Shown in pieces: positions 48,331 to 59,084 of a stretch of 64,000 nucleotides of DNA (within the stretch, counting starts at the first letter, position 1; each line of letters opens with the position of its first letter). Below the pieces are notes generated by a model that saw only the letters and a program-made list of their open reading frames with translations, did no database searches and was not told where the DNA came from. Source of the stretch: JAGWRA01 sp963711505 (GTDB taxonomy: Bacteria; Acidobacteriota; Vicinamibacteria; Vicinamibacterales; CAVVIG01); assembly GCA_963711505.1 (NCBI GenBank), contig CAVQEJ010000001.1, positions 434,001 through 498,000 of the forward strand, written 5' to 3'. A program made the translations under genes and the position numbers.

Positions 48331-51300
48331 ATGTTCGTCGACGTCTTCATCAAACGCCCGATTCTGGCCAGCGTCTGCGCGGTGGTCATCGTGCTGGCCG
48401 GGGCCATCGCGATCCCGACCCTGCCGATCGCCCAGTATCCCGAGCTGACGCCGCCGCAGGTCATGGTGACCTCCGTGTACACGGGGGCGAACGCCGAGAC
48501 GGTGGAGACGGCGGTGACGCGGCCGCTCGAGGAGGCGATCAACGGCGTCGAGGGCATGCAGTACATGTCGTCGACGAGCAGCAACGACGGCATCAGCACG
48601 ATCACGGTCACCTTCGACGTGACGCGCGACGTCGACCTGGCGGCCGTCGACGTGCAGAACCGGGTGAACCAGGCCGAGGGGCTGCTGCCGAACGAGGTCA
48701 AGCAGGTCGGCATCTCGGTGAGCAAGGCGGCGTCGGGCTTCGTGTTCGGGGCGGCGTTCTTCTCCGACCAGGGCAAGTACTCGCCGCTCTTCATGAGCAA
48801 CTACCTCGACGTCTACGTGAAGGACGCGCTGAAGCGCGTCCCGGGCGTCGCGAACGTGCAGATCTTCGGCGAGCGCAAGTACGCGATGCGGCTCTGGCTC
48901 GATCCCGACCGCCTCGCGGCCCGCGGACTGACGGCGACCGACGTCGTCTCGGCGCTGCGCGACCAGAACGTCGAGGTGGCGGCGGGCCAGGTCGGGCAGC
49001 CGCCGACCGGGGCGAACCAGAGCTACCAGCTGAGCGTGCGCGCCGAGGGCCGGCTCACGGATCCTGTCGGAGTTCGACGACATCATCCTGAAGCAGGGGA
49101 CCGACGGGGCGCTGGTGCGCGTCAAGGACGTGGGCCACGCCGAGCTCGGCGCCGAGAACTACAGCGCGAACATCCGCTACAACGGGCAGGCAGCGGTCGG
49201 CATCGGCATCACGCAGCTGCCGACGGCGAATACGCTGGACGTCTACAACCAGGCGACGCAGGAGCTGAAGCGGCTGTCGGAGCGGTTCCCGCCGGGGCTG
49301 CACTACGCGCTGGCGTTCGACAACACCGAGATCGTCTCGGCGTCGATCCGCGAGGTCGTCATCACGCTGCTCGAGGCGATCGGCCTCGTCATCCTCGTGA
49401 TGTTCTTCTTCCTGCAGGACTGGCGCGCGACGATCATCCCGTCGATCACGATCCCGGTCTCGCTGATCGGCACCTTCGCGTTCGTGAAGCTGTTCGGCTT
49501 CTCGATCAACACGCTCACGCTGTTCGGCGTCACGCTGGCCACCGGTCTCGTCGTCGACGACGCGATCGTGGTGGTCGAGAACGTCCAGCGGCACATCCAC
49601 GATTACGGGAAGAGCGCGAAGGAGTCGGCCTCCGACGCGATGGCCGAGGTCATGGGCCCCGTCATCGCGACCGCGCTCGTGCTGGGCGCCGTCTTCGTGC
49701 CGGTCGCCCTGTTCCCGGGGACCACGGGCCGGCTGTACCAGCAGTTCGCGATGACGATCGCCGTGTCGGTCGGCATCTCGGCGTTCAACGCGCTGACGCT
49801 GACGCCGTCGCTGTCGGCGCTGATCCTGCGCGAGGAGCAGCCGAAGGGCTTCTTCTTCCGGAACGTGAACAAGGTCATCGACGGCGGCACCCGGTTCTTC
49901 GTCGTCCGCGCTGCACCGGCTGGTGCGGTGGAAGGTGCTCGTCATCGTCGGCTTCCTGCTGGCGCTCGCGGCGACCGGCCTGGGTCTACATGAAGGTGCC
50001 GACCGGCTTCGTCCCCGAGGAGGATCCGGGCTACTTCTTCATCACCGTGCAGGGGCCGGAAGGGGCGTCGCTGCAGTACACGAACAACATCACGCGGCAG
50101 GCCGAGGCGATCCTGAAGCAGTTCCCCGACATCGACTCGCTGTTCTCCGTCAACGGCTTCAGCTTCATGGGGAGCGGGCCGAACCGCGCGATGATGTTCG
50201 CCCACCTGAAGCCGTTCGACGAGCGCCCTGGCGACGCCCACTCGGCGCAGGCGATCATCCGGCAGCTGTACGGCCGGTTCGCGGCGATCAAGGGCGCCGA
50301 TCGTCATGCCGTTCCTGCCGCCGCCGATCCAGGGCATCGGCCAGTTCGGCGGCTTCCAGTTCGAGCTGCTCGACGAGGAGGGCGGCAACCTCGACCGGCT
50401 GGCGCAGGCGACGCAGCAGCTCACGCGGACCGGCAACCAGACGCCGGGGCTGACCGGCCTGTTCTCGTCGTTCACGGCGAACACGCCGCAGCTGCTCGTG
50501 ACCGTCGACCGCCCGAAGCTGAAGGCGCTCGGGCTGCAGTTCAGCGACATCGCGCAGACGCTGCAGGTGTTGCTCGGGTCGGTCTACGTCAACGACTTCA
50601 ACTTCAACGACCGGTCGTACCGGGTGTACGTGCAGGCCGACCAGCAGTTCCGCAACCGGCCGCAGGACATCGGCCGGTACTACGTGCGGACGCCGGGCGG
50701 GCAGATGGTGCGGCTGAGCAACCTGATCACGGTCAAGGAGACCACCGGGCCGCAGCTCATCAACCACTACAACCTGTTCCGGTCGGCCGAGATCGACGGC
50801 GGACCGGCGCCCGGCTACAGCTCGGGCCAGGCCCTCCAGAAGATGGAGGAGCTGGCGAAGAACCTGCCGCCGGGCATGACCTACCAGTGGTCGGGGCTGT
50901 CGCTCGAGGAAATCAAGGCCGGCAGCCAGTCGATCCTGATCTTCAGCCTGGGCCTGCTGCTGGTCTACCTGGTGCTGGCCGCGCAGTACGAGAGCGTCGT
51001 GCTGCCGTTCATCATCATGCTGTCGGTGCCGCTCGCGCTGCTCGGCGCGCTCGTCGCGCAGTGGAGCCGCGGCCTCATCGACGACGTGTACTGCCAGATC
51101 GGGCTGGTCATGCTGATCGGGCTGGCGGCGAAGAACGGCATCCTGGTCGTGCAGTTCGCCGAGCAGCTCCGCAGCCGCGGCCGCAGCATCGCCGAGGCAG
51201 CGATCGAGGCGGCGCACATCCGGCTCCGCCCGATCCTGATGACGTCGTTCGCCTTCATCCTCGGCGTGCTGCCGCTGGCGTTCGCGACCGGCGCGGGCCG

Positions 51301-51472
51301 GGCGGCGCGCCACTCGGTCGGCACGACCGTGGCCGGCGGCATGCTGGTGTCGACGCTGCTGAACCTCGTGATCATCCCGGTGCTGTACGTGGTGGTGCGC
51401 AGCCTCCTGCCGTCCGGTCATCCGCATGCGGCGCCGGATGCGCCCAACGCTCCGGAAGGACCCCATGCGTAA
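48331..51472 (+). CDS. RND multidrug efflux pump, AcrB/HAE1 type (four frameshifts)
   Basis: MFVDVFIKRPILASVCAVVI begins the chain. IAQYPELTPPQVMVTSVYTG, EAINGVEGMQYMSSTSSNDG, FSINTLTLFGVTLATGLVVD and DDAIVVVENVQRHIHDYGKS (the TM4 Asp pair for proton relay), then GFVPEEDPGYFFITVQGPEG and LIGLAAKNGILVVQFAEQLR are all diagnostic. Indels at about 49063, 49911, 49980 and 50299 break it; corrected length is about 1,045 residues, normal for the family. It exports hydrophobic drugs or metabolites using proton force. Confidence 0.92.
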
Positions 51473-52746
51473 GCGACTCATCCTGGCCCTGCTGATCGGC
51501 CTCGCGACCGCCGCGACGGGCGCGCGGGCCGGCGAACCGCCGGCGCCGACCGTGCGGCTGACGTTCCGCGCCGCCGTCGATCAGGCCGTGAAGCGGAATC
51601 CGTCGGTGACGCAGGCGGCGCAGGAGATCCTGCGCGCGCAGGCGCTGCTCCAGCAGGCGAAGTCGGCGACGCTGCCGTCGGTCGACGGCACGATCAGCAA
51701 CTCGACGCTCAACACCGGCGTGTCGTTCAACGGCATCACGGCGCAGCCGCAGAACCAGACGACCATGAGCGTCAGCCTGTCGGCGATGCTCTACGCGCCG
51801 GTGCGCTGGGCCCAGAAGGCGCAGGCGGCCGACAACGAGCAGGTCGCGCAGCTGAACGAGGTCGAGGTGAAGCGGGAGATCGCGGTGGCGACCGCCCAGT
51901 CCTACCTGGCGATCATCGCGCGGCGGCGGGTGTACGAGGCGTACGTCCGCGCGCGCGACACGGCGAAGGCCCACTACGACCTGGCGCACACGCAGCTGCA
52001 GGCCGGCACCGGCAGCAAGCTGAACGAGCTCCGGGCCGACGCAGGCGCTGTCGGCCGACGCGGTGCTCGTCGAGCAGGCCGCGATGGACGTGTACCGCGC
52101 GCAGGAGGCGCTCGGCGTGCTGGTGGCGGCCGACGCCGCCGTCGACACCGACGGCGAGCCGACGCTCGATACCCCGGCGTCGATTGCCGCCGCTCAGGCG
52201 GCCATTCCGGCGACGCGCGCCGACCTGCGGCTGCTGACGGCCGAGGTGCACGCGGCGACCCGCGTCTACGACGACAGCTGGAGGGACCGCCTGCCGTCGG
52301 TGTCGGCGCTCTTCACGCCGCAGGACATCGAGCCGGCGTCGGCGTTCCAGCGGGCCCGCAGCTGGCGGCTGACGATCCAGGGCAGCATTCCGATCTTCGA
52401 TGGCGGGCTGCGGAGTGCCGAGAAGGCGCAGCGGCTGGCGTTGCTCGGCGAGCAGAAGACGCGGGAAGAATCCGCGGTGCGGCAGGCGCAGTCGGACGTG
52501 CGGACCGCCGAGGCGGCGGTGAAGAGCGCCGAGCAGGCGCTGGCCAGCGCGCGCGCCGCGGCCGATCAGGCCCGCCAGGTCGTCGATATCGTCAACGTGT
52601 CCTTCAAGGCGGGCGCGTCGACCGACATCGAGGTGATCGACGCGCAGCGGTCGTCGCTCGACGCCGACACCGCCGCCGCCCAGGCCGAGGACCAGCTGCG
52701 CGAAGCGAAGCTCACGCTGCTGGTGTCGCTGGGGCTCTTTCCCTAG
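51465..52746 (+). CDS. TolC-like outer-membrane efflux channel (one frameshift)
   Basis: ATG 51465 overlaps the pump stop by 8 bp. A signal peptide (MRKRLILALLIGLATAATGA) is followed by paired outer-membrane efflux protein repeats: FRAAVDQAVKRNPSVTQAAQ, ATAQSYLAIIARRRVYEAYV, then after an extra G at 52041 QALSADAVLVEQAAMDVYRA, and in the second half GSIPIFDGGLRSAEKAQRLA and NVSFKAGASTDIEVIDAQRS. Corrected length is 426 residues. It completes the tripartite efflux system. Confidence 0.9.
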
Positions 52747-52767
52747 CTGACGCTGCCGGCACTCTCA

Positions 52768-53904
52768 ATGCGTCTTCCCGCCCAGTTCCATGACCACCAC
52801 GGGCGACCGCAATCCGCCGGAGAGCTCAGCCGCCGGCGGCGCGGCGGCCGGCGTGCGGCGTGGATCGCTGCCGGACTCGTCCTTGCCACCGGTCTCGTCC
52901 TCGCCCGCAAGGTCGTCGTCGGCGCCCTCATCGTCGGACTGATCTCCGTTTTCCTCGCGTATCTCACCGCGCCGGTCGCCCGCCTGCTGACTCATCGCGT
53001 GCGGCTCGGCCCGAACCGGCGCCGGCCGTCGCGCCGGCAGGCCACGCTCATCGTGCTGGCCGGCGCGGCTGCGGTGTTCGGCGTCACGTGGCACCTGCTC
53101 GGTCCACGCGTCGGCCGCGAGTTCGACCGGTTCGTGCTCGTGGCGCCCGAGCGACTGCAGGTGGCCGCCGAACGCGTCCGCGCGGTCGAGCGCGCGTTCG
53201 TGCGCGTCGGGCTGCCGGCCGGCGTCCGCGCCTCGGCAATGCACTTCACCGACGGTCTCTCGTCGGGCCTCGTCGCTCATGCGCTCGAGGCGCTGAGCGA
53301 GCTGCGGACCGCGACGCACTACCTGCCGTGGCTGACGCTGACGCCGGTGCTGGCCTACGTGCTGCTGATCCACCAGCCGGCGTTCCGGCGGTCGACCCTG
53401 CGGCTGCTGCCGCCCGGGCACCTGCGATGGCGCAGCGGCCAGTTCGTGCACGACGTGAACGGCACGCTGGCGGCCTGGGTGCGGGTGCAGCTGACGGCCA
53501 GCCTCATCGTCGGCGTCCTGTGCAGCGCGGCATTCGCGCTGCTCGGCGTCCCGTACGCCCTGGTGACGGGCGGGGCGGCCGGCGCGCTGGAGATCCTGCC
53601 GTTCGTCGGTCCGCTCGGCGTGGCGATCCTGGCGTCGAGCCTGCAGCCGGTCGAACGGGCGCTCGCCGTGCTCGCCTTCCTCGTCGCGCTGCGGCTCGTG
53701 CAGGACTATGTGATCTACCCGCGACTGATCCGGCGCGGCATGCACCTGCCCGCGCTCGTGGTCATCGCCGCGATCTGGTTCGGAACGGAAATGGGGGGGC
53801 TGGCGGGCGCGTTCCTCGTGATTCCGGTGGCGGGCGTCCTGTCGATCGCCTTCCGCCACTGGCGCGAGTACCGCGACATCGAGCGGCTCGTTCGGGGACT
53901 GTAG
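52768..53904 (+). CDS. AI-2E family transporter (PerM/TqsA-like)
   Basis: The 378 residues are intact, with about seven membrane segments: KVVVGALIVGLISVFLAYLT, ATLIVLAGAAAVFGVTWHLL, LTASLIVGVLCSAAFALLGV and ALVTGGAAGALEILPFVGPL, where the E-x-x-P-x-x-G-P motif is typical; LVQDYVIYPRLIRRGMHLPA and GGLAGAFLVIPVAGVLSIAF follow. The family includes quorum-signal exporters and Na+/H+ antiporters; the solute is not predictable. Confidence 0.85.
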   Translation: MRLPAQFHDHHGRPQSAGELSRRRRGGRRAAWIAAGLVLATGLVLARKVVVGALIVGLISVFLAYLTAPVARLLTHRVRLGPNRRRPSRRQATLIVLAGAAAVFGVTWHLLGPRVGREFDRFVLVAPERLQVAAERVRAVERAFVRVGLPAGVRASAMHFTDGLSSGLVAHALEALSELRTATHYLPWLTLTPVLAYVLLIHQPAFRRSTLRLLPPGHLRWRSGQFVHDVNGTLAAWVRVQLTASLIVGVLCSAAFALLGVPYALVTGGAAGALEILPFVGPLGVAILASSLQPVERALAVLAFLVALRLVQDYVIYPRLIRRGMHLPALVVIAAIWFGTEMGGLAGAFLVIPVAGVLSIAFRHWREYRDIERLVRGL

Positions 53905-55427
53905 CCCGTAGACGGCGTCGACTCCAGTCTTCGGTCTGCGGTCCTGTCCCCTAGCCCTGCGAAGTCGATGAAGCCCCGCTCGACGTTCGTTTCGAGCAGC
54001 TTCACCTTGACGCGATCCCCGACGTCGAGCCCCTCTTCGCCCGCCACCACCTTGCCTTCGGCCGGCGGATGGAAAATCCGCACCCACGTCCCCTTCGGCG
54101 ACGCACCGGTCACGATGCCGTCGAACCGCTCGCCGACGCGGCGGGCCATCAGCAGGGCGGCGGCCGACTTGCGAACGAGCCGCTCGACCTTGTTCGCGGC
54201 ATCCTCGCGGTCGGTGCAGTGCCGGGCCAGCTCCTCCAGCTCGTCGAAGCGGTACGGCTCGGCGTGGCCGTCGAGCACGCCCTTCAGCAGCCGCTGCGTG
54301 ATGAGGTCGGGATAGCGGCGGTTGGGCGCTGTCGAGTGGGTATAGTCGCGCACGGCGAGGCTGAAGTGTCCGGGCGCCTTGCCGCCGGGGTGCTCGGCGA
54401 CGTACTCGCCGCGCCCGAGCAGCTTGACGATGGTCTGCGACAGGTCGGGGAAGCTCTCGGGATCGGCACGACGGCGCTCGGCGAGGAAGCCTTCGAGCGC
54501 CGCCGCGTCCGGATCGGCGGGAAGGGTCGCGCCGAGGCCGGCCGCCAGGTCCACGATGCGCGCCCAGCGTTCGGGCGTGCGGACGACCCGGCGGAGCGAC
54601 GGCACGCCGTGCGCGTCCAGGAAGCGGGCCGTCGCACCGTTGGCGGCAATCATGCAGTCTTCGATGATGTCGCGGGCCCGGTTCCGGAGGTCGACTCGCA
54701 GGTCGCTCAGGACGTCGCCCTCGAACACCGCCTTGGCTTCGATCGTCCGCAGGTCGAGCGCACCGTGCTCGCGTCGGAACGCGCGGAGCTGCTGCGCGAG
54801 GCGATCCTGCACGCGCAGCTGCTCCTCCATGCCGGGCGTGGCCGCCACGGGATCGGGCATGCGGCCCCGGCCCTCGAGCCAGGCCGAGACGCTGTCGTAG
54901 GCGAGCTTCGCGCGGTTCCTGACGATGGCGCGGTAGAGCGTCGCGTCGCCGCGGGTGCCGTCGGCGTCGAAGCTCATGTCGACGACCATGGCGGAGCGAT
55001 CCTCCTGATCGCTGAGCGACGTGAGACCGGCGGAGAGCTTCTCCGGCAGCATCCAGAAGACCTCGGCCGGCGTGTAGATCGACGTGGTGTTGTGACGGGC
55101 GTGCCCGTCGATCGCCGAGTCCTTCGGCACCAGCGAGTCGACGTCGGCGATGGCGACCAGCAGGCGGACGCCCCCGTCGGGGCCCGGCGCCGAGACGGTG
55201 AGCTGATCGATGTCGCGCGTGTCGTCGTTGTCGATCGAGCACCAGAGCAGGTCGCGCAGATCCCGGGCCGGCGGCACGTCGGGGAGCGCCGGGCGGCGCA
55301 GGGCTGCCAGCTCGGCCAGTTCGCGCCCCGGGAAGTCGGGCTCGAAGCCGTGGTCGACCATGGCGCGCCGGGCGATGTCTCTGAGCGTGTAGCGATGGGA
55401 GCGGTTCTGGTGCGTGTGATGTGACAT
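53715..55427 (-). CDS. RNase II/R-family (RNB domain) exoribonuclease
   Basis: The chain starts at ATG 55427. The RNB site is CSIDNDDTRDIDQLTV, with four Asp for Mg2+. HNTTSIYTPAEVFWMLPEKL, DYTHSTAPNRRYPDLITQRL and an S1-like end (FDGIVTGASPKGTWVRIFHP, VGDRVKVKLLETNVERGFID) follow. The natural end is probably near 53950 (GFIDFAG then TAG with one base removed); the remaining 75 codons read antisense to the AI-2E gene and look like a frameshift artefact. It lacks the N-terminal cold-shock domains of RNase R, as some short bacterial homologues do. It degrades RNA from the 3' end. Confidence 0.85.
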   Translation of the reverse strand: MSHHTHQNRSHRYTLRDIARRAMVDHGFEPDFPGRELAELAALRRPALPDVPPARDLRDLLWCSIDNDDTRDIDQLTVSAPGPDGGVRLLVAIADVDSLVPKDSAIDGHARHNTTSIYTPAEVFWMLPEKLSAGLTSLSDQEDRSAMVVDMSFDADGTRGDATLYRAIVRNRAKLAYDSVSAWLEGRGRMPDPVAATPGMEEQLRVQDRLAQQLRAFRREHGALDLRTIEAKAVFEGDVLSDLRVDLRNRARDIIEDCMIAANGATARFLDAHGVPSLRRVVRTPERWARIVDLAAGLGATLPADPDAAALEGFLAERRRADPESFPDLSQTIVKLLGRGEYVAEHPGGKAPGHFSLAVRDYTHSTAPNRRYPDLITQRLLKGVLDGHAEPYRFDELEELARHCTDREDAANKVERLVRKSAAALLMARRVGERFDGIVTGASPKGTWVRIFHPPAEGKVVAGEEGLDVGDRVKVKLLETNVERGFIDFAGLGDRTADRRLESTPSTGYSPRTSRSMSRYSRQWRKAIDRTPATGITRNAPASPPISVPNQIAAMTTSAGRCMPRRISRG

Positions 55428-55457
55428 GGAGGACGTGGGGCGATCTGATGGAGTCCG

Positions 55458-55521
55458 GGGTTAGGGATCAGGGATTGGGGATTAGGCCTGATCCACCCAG
55501 TCCCTGATCCCCAATCGCGAC
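55458..55521. repeat. Inverted repeat between the RNase and aat genes
   Basis: GGGATCAGGGATTGGGGATT is mirrored by AGTCCCTGATCCCCAATC about 20 bases on; both are built from a drifting GGGATTAG-like unit. It may form a hairpin after aat (minus strand). Confidence 0.45.
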
Positions 55522-55526
55522 AGGAA

Positions 55527-56099
55527 TCAGTCCACGAAGTGACAGATGTGCGTCATGCTCTCCTCGAGCCGCGCCATGTACTCCTCGCGCGGGATCTCGA
55601 TGGCGCCGAAGCGCGCGAGGTGGGGCGTGAGCCACTGCGTGTCGAGCAGCGTGAAGCCGCGCGCCCGCAGCCGTTCGACGAGCGCCACCAGGGCGACCTT
55701 CGACGCATCGGTCACCCGGTTGAACATCGACTCGCCGAAGAACGCTCCCCGCAGGTTGACGCCGTACAGCCCGCCGACCAGCCGCCGGTCCTCCCAGGTC
55801 TCCACCGAGTGCGCGTGGCCGAGACGGAAGAGCTCGATGTAGCTCTCGAGGATCTCCGGCGTGATCCAGCTGTCCTCGAGGGCCGCACACGAGGCGAGCA
55901 CCTCCTCGAACGCCGCGTCGACGCGCACGGTGAAGCGGCCCTGCCGGATCAGCCGCGCCAGCCGCTTCGGCACGTGCAGGCGGTCGAGCGGAACGATGCC
56001 GCGCTGCAGCGGCGAGAACCAGTCGAGGCCGCCCTCGCGGTTGCCCATCGGAAAGATGCCGGTCCGGTAGGCCGCGAGCAGCACATGGGAGGGAATCAT
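55527..56099 (-). CDS. aat: Leucyl/phenylalanyl-tRNA-protein transferase
   Basis: The 190 residues are intact: MIPSHVLLAAYRTGIFPMGN (the G-x-F-P-M motif), FSPLQRGIVPLDRLHVPKRL, DSWITPEILESYIELFRLGH, AHSVETWEDRRLVGGLYGVN and FGESMFNRVTDASKVALVAL, the conserved substrate-binding core. It adds Leu or Phe to proteins with N-terminal Arg/Lys for ClpS-ClpAP degradation. The short form lacking the E. coli N-terminal extension is common. Confidence 0.92.
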   Translation of the reverse strand: MIPSHVLLAAYRTGIFPMGNREGGLDWFSPLQRGIVPLDRLHVPKRLARLIRQGRFTVRVDAAFEEVLASCAALEDSWITPEILESYIELFRLGHAHSVETWEDRRLVGGLYGVNLRGAFFGESMFNRVTDASKVALVALVERLRARGFTLLDTQWLTPHLARFGAIEIPREEYMARLEESMTHICHFVD

Positions 56100-56177
56100 A
56101 CGTGGAAAGGCCGCCCGCGATCGACCGCGGCACGGCGCTACTGTTCATTCTGGCACGAAATCCGGCCCGGTCGCCCG

Positions 56178-56213
56178 CAGCCCGTCGCCCGTAGCCCGTA
56201 GCCCGTAGCCCTA
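56178..56213. repeat. Short tandem repeat (CCCGTAG units)
   Basis: CAGCCCGTCGCCCGTAG followed by CCCGTAGCCCGTAGCCCTA: four drifting units in the gap between divergent genes. Similar words (GGCTGTAGGCGATAGG) flank the 82-bp repeats. Confidence 0.5.
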
Positions 56214-56268
56214 TTGTTGAGTACAGTGTCCTGTCCCGACCGTATCATCCGAGTTCCCCGGAGGCGTC

Positions 56269-59011
56269 ATGACCCGCTGCCCGTCCGTCCGGACGTTCCT
56301 GTTCCTCGTCCTGCTGAGCCTGACGCTCGCCGTGCCGGCGCGCGTGTCCGCCCAGGCGGCCATTCCGACGCCCGAATCGGTGCTCGGCTTCAAGCCCGGT
56401 GCCGACTTCCATCTCGCCACCTACGAGGAGGCGCTCGGATACTTCCAGAAGCTGGCGGCCGTGAGCGACCGGATCAGGCTGGTGCACATCGGCCGGACGT
56501 CGGAAGGGCGCGAGTGGTACTTCGCGCTGATCTCGAGCCCGCAGAACCTGGCGAACGTCGAGCACTACCGCGAGATCGCGCAGAAGCTGGCGCATCCGGA
56601 GGGGCTGACCGACGCCGAGGCGCACGCGCTGGCGCGCGAGGGCAAGGCCTTCGTCCACATCGACGGCGGCCTGCACTCGTCGGAGGTGGCCGGGGGGCAG
56701 CACACGATCCAGCTCGCCTACGACCTGGTGTCGCAGGCCGACGATCCGCACGTGAAGGCGATGCTCGACAACGTCATCCTGATGCTGTGGCCGTCGCTGA
56801 ACCCGGACGGGCAGGACATGGTCGTGCGGTGGTACCGGGCGCACCTGGGCGGGCCCTACGAGGTGGCGCCGCTGGTCGACCTGTACCAGAAGTACATCGG
56901 CCACGACAACAACCGCGACTCGTACATGCAGAACATGATCGAGTCGCGCGTCGTCCAGCGGACCTGGCGCCACTGGGAGCCCGACATCGTCTACGTGCAG
57001 CACCAGTCGGGGCCGTTCCCGACGCGCATCTGGCTGCCGCCGTTCGCCGAGCCGGTCGGCACGGAGGCGCCGGCCCTGATGTCGCGCGAGGTGAACACCA
57101 TCGGCATGGCGATCGCGCAGGGGCTCGAGGAACACGGTCAGGTCGGCGCCACGCACATGGGCACCGGCTTCGACGCCTGGTATCCCGGCTACATCGATTA
57201 CATGCCGATGTTCCAGAACATCGCCGCCTTCTGGACCGAGACGGCGCTGTACCGGTACGCGACACCGCACTTCTACACCATCAGCGACTTCCCGAAGGAC
57301 TACCGCGACCTGCGGCCGCAGTCGCTCTACTCGAGCGCGTGGCAGGGCGGCTGGTGGCGCCTCGGTGACGCCGTGGCCTACATGGTGACCGCGTCGAAGT
57401 CGGTGATCGACTACGCGTCGAAGTACAAGGAAGCGCTGCTCTACAACCGCTATCAGGCCGGCCGCGACACGATCGCGCGCTACCGCCACGAGGCGCCCTA
57501 CGCGTACCTCATTCCACGGGACCAGCGCGATCCCGTCGCGCCGGTCGAGCTGCTGCGGCGGCTGGCGTTCGTCGGCGTGAAGATCGATCAGCTCGCCGAC
57601 AAGACGACCGTCGACGGGATGGACTTCGCGGCGGGCACCTGGGTGATCCCGATGGATCAGGAATTCGCGCAGCTGGCGCGCGAGGTGCTCGAGGTGCAGA
57701 CCTATCCCGACCTGCGCGAGTACCCCGGCGGCCCGCCCGAACAGCCGTACGACGCGGCGGGCTGGACGCTGCCCTATCAGATGGACGTGCGCGTCGTCGC
57801 CGCCCAGTCGCCGCTTCCGGCTGCCGCGCGCACGGCGATGAAGCCGGTGGAGGGGACGGCGCTCGACTGGACGAAGACCGACATCGCGAAGGATGCGGCA
57901 CCGTTCGACAGCGTGCCGGGCATCGGCTTCAACACCAACGCCGAGGCGGCGGGCATCGTGCCGCTGCCGGGCGAGGCGAAGGGAACCGGCCCGGCGCTCG
58001 CCGTGAACCCGGCCGAGAACAACGCCTTCCGCGCCGTCAACGAGGCCTGGGCCGCCGGCGGCACCGTCCGCTTCGAGGCGGGGAAGCCCGGCGGGGCCGA
58101 CGCCCGCTACGTCATCAGCGGCGTGCCGGAGGCGACCGAGACCGCGTGGGTGAAGGACCTCGCGCTGAGGGCCGAGCGGACGGCGCCGGCCGGGACGGTG
58201 CTGAAGCAGCCGCGGATCGGCCTCTACCAGCCGTGGCAGGCGAGCATCGACGCCGGCTGGACCGAATGGCTGCTGCAGCAGTACGGCTTCCGGTTCGCGA
58301 ACATCCGGAACGCCGACATCACGGCCGGCCGGCTGCGCGATCGGCTCGACGTCATCGTGCTGGCCGACGCGAGGCCGGCGTCGATCCTGAACGGATGGGA
58401 ACACGGGCAGGTGCCGCCACAGTACGAGGGCGGCCTGGGCGCGGCCGGCGTCCGCGCGCTCGACGCGTTCGCGCGAGCCGGCGGCACGATCGTCTGCCTG
58501 AACCGCAGCAGCGACTTCGCCATCGCCCAGCTCCACCTCCCCGTGACGGACGTCGTCGAGGGATTGGGCTCGAAGGAGTTCTACGTGACGGGATCGGTGC
58601 TGCAGGTGACGACCGACCCGGTGCATCCCGTGATGGCAGGCATGCCGGCAGGCTGGGAAAATCTTCGCCGAGTACAGCCCGGTGTTCGCCACCGAGGCCG
58701 GGTTCGACGGCACGGTGCTCGCGAAGTACCAGGTGGCCGGCTCGCCCCTGATGTCGGGCTACCTGCTCGGCGAGGACCACCTGGACGGCCGGGCGGCCGC
58801 CGTCGACGTGCGGCTGGGCGACGGCCACGTCGTGCTGCTCGGGTTCCGGCCCCAGTGGCGCGATCAGTCGTTCGGCACGTTCAAGGTGCTGTTCAACGCC
58901 GTCCTGTTCTCGGGCGACGTGGCGGCGAAGGCCGCGGGCACTCCCGGTTTCTGGGCCACGGCCGGGGACAAGCCGGCGGCAGCGAAGGGCGGGAAGGGCG
59001 GCTCGAATTGA
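56269..59011 (+). CDS. Exported M14-family zinc carboxypeptidase-like protein (one frameshift)
   Basis: ATG 56269 follows GGAGGCGTC. The signal peptide is TFLFLVLLSLTLAVPARVSA. The M14 core contains VHIDGGLHSSEVAGGQHTIQ, giving the zinc His and Glu, and RWYRAHLGGP..YIGHDNNRD with the substrate Arg and third ligand His. VYVQHQSGPFPTRIWLPPFA is conserved in large M14 proteins of this phylum. A second half from about residue 600 (LKQPRIGLYQPWQASIDAGW, GTIVCLNRSSDFAIAQLHLP) resembles a glutamine-amidotransferase-like fold. An extra A near 58660 breaks it at residue 797; corrected length is 913. It probably degrades extracellular peptides. Confidence 0.85.
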
Positions 59012-59024
59012 TGAGCTGGTCCGC

Positions 59025-59030
59025 TATAAT
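59025..59030 (+). promoter_or_regulatory. Candidate -10 box of the aldolase gene
   Basis: TATAAT followed by GCCGGG, 55 bases before the start at 59085; the same 12-base word occurs upstream of the Rid gene on the other strand. Confidence 0.3.
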
Positions 59031-59084
59031 GCCGGGCACGGTTCCATTCCTTTCGGGCCCTTCGGGATCAACGCTGGAGGATCG

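Noticed and set aside
53715..53950. C-terminal 75 residues of the RNase frame as real protein
   Set aside because: They are antisense to the AI-2E transporter gene, have skewed composition, and follow a probable one-base error just before a TAG.
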